Of a stretch of DNA of 6,287 nt, positions 1-5,635 are shown piece by piece (within the stretch, counting starts at the first letter, position 1; each line of letters begins with the position of its first letter). The notes beneath the pieces were generated by a model that did no database searches, was not told where the DNA came from, and saw only the letters and a program-made list of their open reading frames with translations. Source of the DNA: Deltaproteobacteria bacterium (GTDB taxonomy: Bacteria; Desulfobacterota; Desulfobacteria; Desulfobacterales; ETH-SRB1); assembly GCA_030627475.1 (NCBI GenBank), contig DAOURZ010000088.1:1-6287 (forward strand), written 5' to 3'. A program made the translations under genes and the position numbers.

Positions 1-597
1 AGAATGGGGATTTTCCCCTGGTTTTCAGAGAATGAACCAATAATGTGGTGGTCTCCTGATCCACGTTTTGTCCTTTATCCTCAAGATTTCAGAGTTTCGA
101 AAAGTTTAAAAAAAGTCATAAATAAAAATATATTTAAAGTGACAATAGATTCATCTTTTGAGCAGGTAATAAGCTTGTGTGCTCATACAAGATTACAGAA
201 GAATGAAGCAACCTGGATAGGCGACGCTATGATTGAGGCTTATTGCGATCTTCATGAAGCCGGCTATGCCCATTCGGTTGAGGTCTGGTACAAAGGAGAG
301 CTTGCAGGTGGATTATACGGGGTTGCCCTGGGAAAAAGTTTTTTTGGAGAATCAATGTTTACTCGTATAAGTAATGCTTCAAAAGTAGCTTTTACAGCTC
401 TTGTTAACTATCTTAAAACATTATCTTTTGATATGATTGACTGTCAGATTCCAACAGAGCATTTGAAAAGTTTTGGTGCAAGAGAAATACCAAGGTCTGT
501 TTTTTTAAAACAGTTAGATGAATCCCTGAAAGAGCCGACAAAAAAGGGCAAGTGGATTTTCAATTTTAATCTTAATTCTAACTCATTAAAATTATAG
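1..597 (+). CDS. aat: Leucyl/phenylalanyl-tRNA--protein transferase (5'-truncated by window edge)
   Basis: Aat moves Leu or Phe from aminoacyl-tRNA onto N-terminal Arg or Lys of proteins, marking them for ClpS/ClpAP degradation (N-degron pathway, cytoplasm). The visible 197 residues begin at the family's hallmark GIFPWF..PI.WWSPDPR block, which in E. coli Aat lies about 40-45 residues in. The frame is open through base 1, so the true start is outside the window and the ATG at base 4 is internal. Later family motifs are present: TWIGDAMIEAY (about residues 70-80), FFGESMFTRISNASK (about 113-127) and DCQIP (about 146-150). Residues E116, D146 and Q148 sit where the E. coli active-site residues E156, D186 and Q188 are expected. 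The C-terminus is complete, with a slightly longer Asn/Lys-rich tail. No clear terminator follows the stop. Confidence 0.96.
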   Translation, partial: RMGIFPWFSENEPIMWWSPDPRFVLYPQDFRVSKSLKKVINKNIFKVTIDSSFEQVISLCAHTRLQKNEATWIGDAMIEAYCDLHEAGYAHSVEVWYKGELAGGLYGVALGKSFFGESMFTRISNASKVAFTALVNYLKTLSFDMIDCQIPTEHLKSFGAREIPRSVFLKQLDESLKEPTKKGKWIFNFNLNSNSLKL

Positions 598-903
598 AAT
601 AATGATTCAGGGAAACTTTTATTTTATAATAGTTCTTCTAATATATTCCACATACCTGCCTCCTGAAAAACCGAACTTCTCTTTTTTTGAAACTTCTTTG
701 CTGTTTCCCTGCTTGATTATCGTTTTTGCTCAACTATCGAACTGTCAGGTGTTGTTTGACTCATTTTTATCCCTTAGGAACGTGGACGAAATAACTTTTT
801 TCCGAGGTATAGGCTCTACGAGCCGGAGACCTGAAAATGGAGGCGTGGTTTTGTTTTTTGACCCAGAAGTTTCAACAAGTAAAACTTGTGATATTCTATA
901 AAC
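598..903. other. Gene-poor intergenic stretch after aat
   Basis: I see no convincing gene here. A 99-codon + strand ORF (602-901) lacks a ribosome binding site, is low-complexity at its start and matches no family I know. On the - strand, a frame beginning with ATG at 764 runs 46 codons to a stop at 624-626 with one internal TAA at 717-719, which could be the remnant of a small gene. The stretch also holds a diverged copy (779-798) of a short repeat found twice more in the window. A 13-base word at 742-754 recurs at 5644-5656. Confidence 0.5.
779..798 (+). repeat. Diverged copy of short dispersed repeat (copy 1)
   Basis: These 20 bases match 17 of 20 positions of the left part of the repeats at 3082-3111 and 4984-5013, in the same orientation. 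To the right the similarity continues only with a gap. It is the weakest of the three copies. Confidence 0.4.
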
Positions 904-1008
904 TCATGCGGCCATGCGTTTAAGATCATTTAGCTCAAACTCCAGTTTGGCTACATTCAGCATATGCCTCTTGACACGTCTCGAATCAGGGCCAAAATTG
1001 GAGCGCAT
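904..1008 (-). CDS. Possible small ORF downstream of exbB, unknown function
   Basis: This is a 34-codon frame starting with ATG at 1008, preceded by a good Shine-Dalgarno (GGAG, 6 bases before the start). It begins 29 bases after the exbB-like stop on the same strand, so it could be the last cistron of that operon. The product is basic and hydrophilic, with no membrane segment or signal peptide (starts MRSNFGPDSRR, ends LNDLKRMAA). I recognise no family. It occupies the place where exbD normally sits, but it lacks the ExbD N-terminal membrane helix with its conserved Asp, so it is not an intact ExbD. The start is AT-rich and shares 14 of 16 bases (1003-1018) with 5013-5028, so it may be repeat-derived rather than a real gene. 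Confidence 0.3.
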   Translation of the reverse strand: MRSNFGPDSRRVKRHMLNVAKLEFELNDLKRMAA

Positions 1009-1037
1009 ATTTATCTCCAATTCCTGAATTCATAGAT

Positions 1038-1649
1038 TCAAACGTATCTTTTTAAATAAATTCCCGTCGAAGCGATCCGATGTTTTAAGTTCTCTGCCCT
1101 GCCTGACAAAAAATTACGCATATAAAACCCGGGGATTGCGACTAACAGACCTGTCTGTGTGGTGATTAATGCCTGAGAAATTCCCCCTGCCATTGCTCTT
1201 GCGTTTCCTGTTCCAAAGATGGAGATACTATCAAAGGTTGTGATCATGCCTATCACAGTTCCCAGAAGACCGAACAGCGGAGAGACTGCGGCCAGAATTC
1301 CGATATAGGCAAGATAGTTATCAAGAGAAGATATCATTGATATAACGGTTTCATCCAGAATGTATTTATCCACGCTGGATTTTCCACAGCGTCGTTCAAG
1401 AAACCTGAATACAAATAGAGCTCTCAATCCTCTATATTCAGTAATATCGGGGAATTTATTTTTCAACACATACTGCTTTGCCTCATCTCTTATTATATCT
1501 TTCCGGTTCAATGCCCTGAGAAAAAGAGCCCTGTTGATAATCATTGCCCACATCAAAAGAGATGATACCAGCAGAGGAAGCATAACTATCCCACCGCCTT
1601 GAAGGTAATTAAGAGTGTCGTATAAGTGATTTTTCAAAAAAAGAATCAA
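1038..1649 (-). CDS. exbB: ExbB-like MotA/TolQ/ExbB proton channel protein
   Basis: This is an inner-membrane proton-channel subunit of the ExbB/TolQ/MotA family, which uses proton motive force to power TonB-type transporters. The 203 residues carry three membrane segments (about 20-43, 112-138 and 155-177). Both family signatures are present: PLFGLLGTVIGMITTF (about 124-139), and GGISQALITTQTG followed by a hydrophobic run ending in AIP (about 155-173). The Thr-rich third helix is typical of the channel. The start is TTG at 1649, overlapping the previous stop in the sequence TTGA, with AAGGAG 11 bases upstream. The next in-frame ATG (codon 23) would cut into the first helix. The short form, coming after a TtpC-like gene, matches ExbB2 of TonB2-type systems. 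No exbD or tonB follows, which is unusual. The family call is secure; the transported substrate is unknown. Confidence 0.93.
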   Translation of the reverse strand: MILFLKNHLYDTLNYLQGGGIVMLPLLVSSLLMWAMIINRALFLRALNRKDIIRDEAKQYVLKNKFPDITEYRGLRALFVFRFLERRCGKSSVDKYILDETVISMISSLDNYLAYIGILAAVSPLFGLLGTVIGMITTFDSISIFGTGNARAMAGGISQALITTQTGLLVAIPGFYMRNFLSGRAENLKHRIASTGIYLKRYV

Positions 1650-3118
1650 AGCGTAGCTTTCTCCTTAAAAACGATATTGGTCAGAGCAACTCCCTTTTCC
1701 TCCATTTCACTGATAATATTTTCTACGTTCCGGCTCAAAAAGGTATGAAACAGCATGATCGGAATTGCCACGCCAAGTCCCAGCATAGTGGTTGTCAGTG
1801 CCTCGGAGATACCCCCGGACATCATTTTCGGATCTCCTGTTCCATAAAAGGTAATCACATGGAATGTATTTATCATACCTGTCACTGTGCCGAGAAGGCC
1901 GAGAAGCGGGGCTATGGCTGCCAGCATGCTGAGTGTGGATAAAAACTTTTCCAGACGTGGTATTTCACGCAATATTGTCTCCTGAAGCACATTTTCCATG
2001 TTTTCGCGGCTCAAAGTCCTAGCGTTTATACCGGCAAGGAGTACCTTGGGCACAGGTCTTGTTTTCTGTTTTTTGCACAGATTAACGCAGTCATTCCATT
2101 TTTGTTGAGCGGCAAGCTCATTCACCCTGTTCATCATTTTGTTTGCATTGATGTTTACCTTTCGTAAAAAGATAAAACGCTCAATGGTAATTAATAAAGC
2201 AGCAATTCCTATCCCGAGAATAGGCCATACTATAGGTCCTCCGCTTTGAATCTGTTCTTTCAAACTAATCCGGTGTGTAAGCAGCCTCAAGGCTGCTCCG
2301 CGAGAAATGTCGATAGGTGCTTCGTCGGATTCTCCCTCCATGTAGCGTCTCAGTTTTTTGGCTACAGACGATACCGGAAGTCCGGAAAGGGCAAAAAGGC
2401 GGCTGCTTTTGTCCGAGCTGATCAAGAAACCGGTCTCTTTTCCCATCTCTTCCGGCAACTGATAAGCTGCCGTGAAATTCCCTATAGTCAAAATCTTTGA
2501 TGTTATCTCTTTACCTGCCCTGTCGATCATGGGGCCGTCTTCAATCCTGACTTCACCGGATCTTTTCATCTCCTCGAAAAAAATATCAATCATTGCTCTG
2601 ATATCGTTCATTCCGGGGAATTTCGATTTATTCAATATTGGCGTTATCTTTTCCGCCCGGCCGAAAACCATGTCAGACTGCAGACTTTGCTGCAATAAGG
2701 CATCAAGATCTTTTGCTGCTATACGTGCAAAACCCGTAAGCTCTTGCGCCATAGCATCCATGCCCGAGAATTTTTCGGCAAGTTTTTCTTCAAGTTTGAC
2801 AAGTCTTTTGTTCTCTTTTTCAAGATCATCATTGTCTTTTTTTGTTGCACTGTTTTCTGCCTTTATTTGCAAAATAGCCTGAGCTAAAATGTTTTTGTCT
2901 GAAAATATTTTTTTCAGACCCTCATCCGCCTCTTTTTTGGCCATTTCTTCTTCAAGTATAGCCTTTCCCAACACCTCTTTCCTCATTTTTTCAGCCTGTA
3001 TGGCAGTTTCGCGTATATCTTCGGCAAATGCGAAAACATCTGAACAAAGCAGTATCAGGAGACACAAAAAAAATCGTAAGGAACATGAACGAAATAATTT
3101 TCCCAAGTAGGATTTCAT
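1646..3118 (-). CDS. ttpC: TtpC-like protein: periplasmic coiled coil fused to ExbB-type proton channel
   Basis: This 490-residue protein joins a secreted N-terminal half to an ExbB/TolQ-type C-terminal half, the architecture of TtpC in Vibrio TonB2 systems. Residues 1-33 look like a signal sequence or anchor with a possible cleavage site near AFA-ED. Residues about 35-120 are Lys/Glu-rich coiled coil, and 120-290 form a periplasmic domain. Membrane helices follow at about 295-317, 395-420 and 440-463. Signatures are PLLGLLGTVTGMINTF (about 404-419) and GGISEALTTTMLG (about 435-447). The ATG at 3118 overlaps the DUF3450 stop (ATGA), and its own stop overlaps the exbB start, so the three genes are translationally coupled. 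In this module TtpC is thought to bridge the DUF3450 protein and the ExbB/ExbD/TonB motor. Oddly, the DNA for about residues 3-12 belongs to a short repeat also found at 4984-5013. Confidence 0.9.
   Translation of the reverse strand: MKSYLGKLFRSCSLRFFLCLLILLCSDVFAFAEDIRETAIQAEKMRKEVLGKAILEEEMAKKEADEGLKKIFSDKNILAQAILQIKAENSATKKDNDDLEKENKRLVKLEEKLAEKFSGMDAMAQELTGFARIAAKDLDALLQQSLQSDMVFGRAEKITPILNKSKFPGMNDIRAMIDIFFEEMKRSGEVRIEDGPMIDRAGKEITSKILTIGNFTAAYQLPEEMGKETGFLISSDKSSRLFALSGLPVSSVAKKLRRYMEGESDEAPIDISRGAALRLLTHRISLKEQIQSGGPIVWPILGIGIAALLITIERFIFLRKVNINANKMMNRVNELAAQQKWNDCVNLCKKQKTRPVPKVLLAGINARTLSRENMENVLQETILREIPRLEKFLSTLSMLAAIAPLLGLLGTVTGMINTFHVITFYGTGDPKMMSGGISEALTTTMLGLGVAIPIMLFHTFLSRNVENIISEMEEKGVALTNIVFKEKATL
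1661..1666 (-). promoter_or_regulatory. Shine-Dalgarno supporting the exbB TTG start
   Basis: AAGGAG on the - strand lies inside the end of the ttpC-like gene, 11 bases before the TTG at 1649. With the TTGA stop/start overlap it supports the rare start codon. Confidence 0.6.
3082..3111 (+). repeat. 30-bp repeat copy inside the start of the ttpC-like gene (copy 2)
   Basis: This matches 27 of 30 bases at 4984-5013 in the same orientation. On the - strand it encodes about residues 3-12 of the TtpC-like protein, just after the ATG. A match this long is unlikely by chance within 6.3 kb. Confidence 0.65.
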
Positions 3119-3870
3119 TGAACCACCACCTTTCCCAGAGGCAAGGTAAGCAGATCAATTGATCGCTTTTTGACGGCAATTTCTATTGCTTTGTTTATCT
3201 CCCTGTTGCAGCGTCTGGAAAACTGTACCCAGGCAGTGCATGCCGGATTATAAAAACCTGTGGTTTCCTGATCAAGTGTTTGAAAAAACAAAGAAAGCCT
3301 TCCGAGTCGAAAAATATTCACAAGAATGTTTTTCCCTTCAATATCTATCCGCTCCTGGTATACTTCCACTGTATTTCCATACTCTGCCTCTACACTGAGA
3401 GCCTCCATTATCCTTCTAAACTTTTCGCTTGCAGAAATTTTGGAATCCTCAAGAGTTCTGCGAAGTCCTTTAAGGCGATGCTCTCGCTCTTTTGGTAAAA
3501 ATGGCAAACTGCTTGCGGTATATTCCTCCAAACGTTTAAGCGTTTCGAAAAGACAGGGTAACAGTTCTTCGGAAATTCGCTCAATCTCTTTTATTTTTCC
3601 TTCAATAGACCCTATTTCTTCACGGTGAACATCAATTCCCCTGTTTAATCTTTTATTGACTGCAAGCAGATTTTCCCGCACATGCTTAAGCTCTTTATAT
3701 TCCGCCTGCATCTTTGCCTTTTCTTCAGCCCATTTGTCTTCCTCTTTTTGTGTCATTTGCCTTATTTCAATAGATTTTTTCACAGGTTTCTTGATTTTTT
3801 CAGATAGATATTCTCCCATGACAGGATTTGCTATGACAAGAATAATTATCATTGCAATGAGTTGTTTCAA
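3115..3870 (-). CDS. DUF3450 family periplasmic coiled-coil protein
   Basis: This 251-residue protein belongs to the DUF3450 family, whose genes typically sit directly before ttpC-exbB-exbD-tonB. The exact role is not established, but a periplasmic partner of the energising complex is likely. Residues 1-19 form a signal peptide (hydrophobic core AMIIILVIANPVMG). Residues about 38-105 are a charged coiled coil. The C-terminal part shows family patterns: LLPCLFETLKRLEEY, SLPFLPKERE (about 121-130), a SASEKFRRIMEALSVEAEYG block (about 146-165), IFRLGRLSLFFQTLD (about 186-200) and the final LLTLPLG. The start is TTG at 3870, with GGGAGG 8 bases upstream. An internal ATG at codon 7 is too far from that site and would shorten the signal peptide. 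Its stop overlaps the next start by 4 bases. It is the first gene of the operon. Confidence 0.9.
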   Translation of the reverse strand: MKQLIAMIIILVIANPVMGEYLSEKIKKPVKKSIEIRQMTQKEEDKWAEEKAKMQAEYKELKHVRENLLAVNKRLNRGIDVHREEIGSIEGKIKEIERISEELLPCLFETLKRLEEYTASSLPFLPKEREHRLKGLRRTLEDSKISASEKFRRIMEALSVEAEYGNTVEVYQERIDIEGKNILVNIFRLGRLSLFFQTLDQETTGFYNPACTAWVQFSRRCNREINKAIEIAVKKRSIDLLTLPLGKVVVQ

Positions 3871-3878
3871 AGGTAATT

Positions 3879-3884
3879 CCTCCC
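3879..3884 (-). promoter_or_regulatory. Strong Shine-Dalgarno deciding the DUF3450 TTG start
   Basis: GGGAGG on the - strand has its GGAGG core 8 bases before the TTG at 3870. This is ideal spacing and places the start before the full signal peptide. Confidence 0.75.
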
Positions 3885-3900
3885 AAAAAAAATCCTCAAA

Positions 3901-3931
3901 CTCGAATTATGATCAATGGCCCCAATTCGGG
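3901..3931. repeat. Inverted repeat upstream of the DUF3450 operon
   Basis: CTCGAATT (3901-3908) pairs with AATTCGGG (3924-3931) through 8 base pairs including one G-T, around a 15-base spacer. It could be an operator or a leader hairpin of the operon that begins at 3870. It has no T-tract, so it is not a standard terminator. Its function is unknown. Confidence 0.35.
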
Positions 3932-4001
3932 ACTTAGGGTTCAGCAAGAATAAAAATTATAAATATTACCAACGTTATTTTTAGACTATAAATCAAAAGG
4001 C

Positions 4002-4376
4002 TTACCACATTGCTTTTTCATAATTTTTTAAAATATTTTGATCTTTTGTCACCAAAATATTACGATTTACAGTCGCATTAGCAACAATAATGCGGTCAAA
4101 TGGATCACGGGTCCAGGAAAGATCTAAAGCGTTGCTTACAATAGTATTAAAACTTTTGTCACACAGTTTGAGTCCGATTCGATCTGATAGGTCAAATACG
4201 ATTTCATTGGCTTCATCTGTAACACGTTGAATTTCAAACAAATATTGTAACTCCAAACGCACTGCTGGTGAAATAAAGACTTCATGGTCATTTATCAGTT
4301 CCTTGGCCGGTTCACTTAACTTTTCTATTTTTCCTGCATACAGCCATACCACTATGTGTGTATCAAGGTAAATCAA
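4002..4376 (-). CDS. vapC: PIN-domain ribonuclease toxin, VapC family
   Basis: This 124-residue PIN-domain protein is the toxin of a type II toxin-antitoxin pair. The family cuts RNA with a Mg-dependent acidic active site. The expected acidic residues are visible: D5 in the opening YLDTHIVVW, E42 in LELQYL, D91 and D94 in RDPFDRIIVA, and D112 in VTKDQNIL. The length is typical and the domain appears complete, so it is probably active. The start is TTG at 4376, overlapping the antitoxin's last codons by 14 bases. An AGGAG 7 bases upstream and the immediate YLDTH motif confirm it; no ATG is available. It resembles the PIN subfamily usually paired with Phd/YefM antitoxins, as here. Expression should be coupled to the antitoxin from the promoter near 4653-4679. 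Confidence 0.93.
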   Translation of the reverse strand: MIYLDTHIVVWLYAGKIEKLSEPAKELINDHEVFISPAVRLELQYLFEIQRVTDEANEIVFDLSDRIGLKLCDKSFNTIVSNALDLSWTRDPFDRIIVANATVNRNILVTKDQNILKNYEKAMW

Positions 4377-4599
4377 GATTTATCTCCTTTTCCCAACTAA
4401 TATCTACAAGATCGTTCGGATTTCCTTTAATCACATTTGGCCTTGAAACTAAATTTTGAAGTTTGTTTGTCTTGCCTGCAGGCACAATTCTTAGTTTTCT
4501 ACCTCCTTTATTAATTTCAATTGATATGCCTGTATTCAATACTTCATCAAGTAGATTGTATATATTGCCCCTTAATTCAGTTGCTGTAATTGTTTTCAT
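4363..4599 (-). CDS. Phd/YefM-family antitoxin
   Basis: This 78-residue antitoxin precedes and overlaps the PIN toxin gene. The N-terminal half has the Phd/YefM pattern: MKTITATELRGNIYNLLDEV (1-20), then a beta segment and GGRKLRIVPAG (about 32-42). In the family this half dimerises and binds the operator. The C-terminal tail (about 45-78, with DISWEKEINLDLP) would wrap and inhibit the toxin. ATG at 4599 has GGAGG 7 bases upstream, which fixes the start. Antitoxin-first order with overlapping toxin is the normal layout and favours antitoxin excess. Autoregulation through the dyad just upstream is likely from family behaviour, but is not shown by the sequence alone. Confidence 0.92.
   Translation of the reverse strand: MKTITATELRGNIYNLLDEVLNTGISIEINKGGRKLRIVPAGKTNKLQNLVSRPNVIKGNPNDLVDISWEKEINLDLP
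4384..4388 (-). promoter_or_regulatory. Shine-Dalgarno deciding the vapC TTG start
   Basis: AGGAG on the - strand lies inside the antitoxin gene, 7 bases before the TTG at 4376. It is the main evidence for the non-ATG start. Confidence 0.75.
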
Positions 4600-4623
4600 A
4601 GCTATTCCTCCCTACGAAAGGTG

Positions 4624-4679
4624 CGTACGTTATGCTGTATAAATACGTACACTCTATAGGGGAAATCTATTGAAGTCAA
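4624..4679 (-). promoter_or_regulatory. Toxin-antitoxin promoter with candidate operator dyad
   Basis: On the - strand, TTGACT (4674-4679) is a good -35 box and TATAGA (4653-4658) a -10 box, with a somewhat short 15-base spacer. Transcription would start near 4646, about 47 bases before the antitoxin ATG. Over and just after that point are the half-sites ACGTAC (4645-4650) and GTACGT (4625-4630), separated by 14 bases; the left one lies within the palindrome CGTACG and the right one overlaps TACGTA. A dyad over the start site fits autorepression by the Phd/YefM-toxin complex. That is inference from the family. Confidence 0.6.
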
Positions 4680-4788
4680 GAGAGAGGTCAGGGCAAACAC
4701 ATTTGAACTTTACAAATAAAATCCTACACCTGGTACGCCCTGTCAAAAGCCGGTTTCAAATTATTTTTTCCATTTTTCCTCAAATCCT
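4680..4788. other. Intergenic stretch upstream of the toxin-antitoxin promoter
   Basis: I see no gene, RNA or terminator in these 109 AT-rich bases between the toxin-antitoxin promoter and the palindromic element. Confidence 0.4.
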
Positions 4789-4943
4789 ATAGCTATTGCC
4801 CGAACGAAAACTAGGATTTTTTGTTCAGATCAAGGAAGGCGCAAATTTTAACCGCAGGAATACATTGAGTATTTCGAGGATTAAAATTTGAGCCTGACGC
4901 AGATATGGACGAAAAAGACAGTTTTCGTTCAGGCAATAGCTAT
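4789..4943. mobile_element. 155-bp palindromic MITE-like element
   Basis: Terminal arms 4789-4812 and 4920-4943 are inverted repeats matching at 23 of 24 bases. A second inner pair (around 4839-4853 and 4879-4893, sharing CAAATTTTAA) and scattered matches between them let the whole element fold into one long imperfect hairpin. It has no coding capacity. If the ends are set at GCTATTGCC (4792) and GGCAATAGC (4940), each side carries a TA (4790-4791 and 4941-4942). This suits TA target duplication as made by IS630/Tc1-type transposases. It is therefore probably a non-autonomous element mobilised in trans. A large attenuator or REP-like structure is the alternative. No transposase gene is in the window. 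Confidence 0.7.
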
Positions 4944-4983
4944 GCAGCAATAAAATTCCCAGAGGCAAGCCCTTTCGTTTAGA

Positions 4984-5013
4984 AACATGGACGAATTAAT
5001 TTTCACAAGTAGG
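4984..5013 (+). repeat. 30-bp repeat copy next to the palindromic element (copy 3)
   Basis: This matches 27 of 30 bases at 3082-3111, same orientation. Nearby, 4956-4969 (TTCCCAGAGGCAAG) is identical to 3132-3145, but lies on the opposite side of the repeat compared with that locus. No gene covers it here. Confidence 0.65.
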
Positions 5014-5019
5014 CGCATA

Positions 5020-5217
5020 TTAAGCTCCGCTGCGTTTGTTTTCTGCATAGTGATAGTGTAACACAGATTTGAGGTTTCCGGTCGAATAGAAACGCTCTTT
5101 TTTGTCAGGACACCCCAGCAAATCTAACATGATAACCGACTCGCTCCTAATCTTAAGCTTATCATTCAGGCGATTGTTTAACTTTTTGCACAAGACGATT
5201 TTCAGAGTCAAAACCAT
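5020..5217 (-). CDS. Small hypothetical ORF, doubtful
   Basis: This 65-codon frame (ATG at 5217) has a basic, Leu- and Lys-rich product with no signal peptide, membrane segment or known motif. I see no good ribosome binding site. Its end (NKRSGA) runs straight into the short repeat at 4984-5013. It overlaps the frame at 5162-5305 by 56 bases in a different register, so the two may be pieces of one frameshifted gene or neither may be coding. Confidence 0.22.
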   Translation of the reverse strand: MVLTLKIVLCKKLNNRLNDKLKIRSESVIMLDLLGCPDKKERFYSTGNLKSVLHYHYAENKRSGA

Positions 5218-5305
5218 AAGAAAATTTTAGTTTTACTTTGTCGAATTTATCAAAATGCATTTTTTCGATAATGTCATCGTTTTGATTTCGCTTACGGTTG
5301 TTCAT
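5162..5305 (-). CDS. Small hypothetical ORF, doubtful
   Basis: This 47-codon frame (ATG at 5305) has a weak purine-rich stretch (AAGAAGAA) just before the start. The product is hydrophilic and highly charged (starts MNNRKRNQNDDIIEKM), and I recognise no family. It starts just after the membrane-protein remnant stop (5315-5317) on the same strand. It may be a genuine small gene, or a remnant continuing in another register into 5020-5217. Confidence 0.25.
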   Translation of the reverse strand: MNNRKRNQNDDIIEKMHFDKFDKVKLKFSYGFDSENRLVQKVKQSPE

Positions 5306-5314
5306 TCTTCTTCT

Positions 5315-5611
5315 TTACATGTAAGATGTTGCTGAGAACGCATCAAGCAATATCAAGATAAGGCAGGAGATTCTTTGGAACATCATCCTGTATTGCGGCG
5401 CCTCGGTCTTGAGCTTTCCGGAAAACCAGCCTGCCAGAACACAAATAATGATAAGCGGAGAAACCGTGGTTCCTATAACGAAAAGAGCTATTATTATACC
5501 GCCCGATATTATTGACGACATCTTCAGGCTGTAAAGCAGCATGGCTCCCATCTGCGGACACGGGATTATCGCAAGCGAGGTTCCCATAACAAACAGGTGG
5601 GTTGTCCCATC
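5315..5611 (-). pseudogene. C-terminal half of a DsbD/CcdA/TauE-like membrane protein
   Basis: From the ATG at 5587 (frame open from 5611) this encodes about 90 residues with three hydrophobic segments: about 1-19 containing IIPCPQMGAMLLY, about 25-55 with ALFVIGTTVSPLIIICVLAGW, and about 68-86. The Pro-Cys-Pro loop followed by two helices matches the second half of the cytochrome c biogenesis/DsbD transmembrane family or the related UreH-like TauE/SafE family. These have six helices in about 220 residues, so the first half is missing. A stop lies in frame at 5612-5614, there is no ribosome binding site, and 25 bases upstream is the end of the unrelated methyltransferase remnant. A deletion removing the N-terminal half best explains this. 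An intact mini-protein of three helices is less likely. In life the protein would move reducing power or a small solute across the inner membrane. Confidence 0.6.
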
Positions 5612-5635
5612 TTATACCACCAAACCAACCACTGT

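Larger units (their letters stand above)
3871..4001 (-). promoter_or_regulatory. Upstream region of the DUF3450-ttpC-exbB operon
   Basis: This 131-bp AT-rich gap between the toxin stop and the operon must hold the operon promoter unless transcription reads through from the toxin gene. A TATAAT on the - strand lies just upstream of the dyad at 3901-3931, but its -35 region (CTAAAA at 17 bases) is poor. I see no convincing terminator after the toxin gene. Confidence 0.35.

Noticed and set aside
875..889. Small hairpin ACAAGT-AAA-ACTTGT as a terminator
   Set aside because: The stem is only 6 base pairs and AT-rich, with no T-tract on either side.
602..901. 99-codon + strand ORF after aat
   Set aside because: It has no ribosome binding site and no family resemblance, and it crosses a repeat copy and a - strand frame with better coding look. 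Probably chance.
2472..2882. 136-codon + strand ORF antisense to the ttpC-like gene
   Set aside because: It is a Ser/Phe-rich mirror of the Lys/Glu-rich coiled-coil coding region, with no ribosome binding site. The same holds for other + strand ORFs over 1360-3937.
4789..4943. Palindrome as a CRISPR unit or rho-independent terminator
   Set aside because: There is no repeated spacer-repeat pattern, and the hairpin is far longer than a terminator and lacks a terminal T-run.
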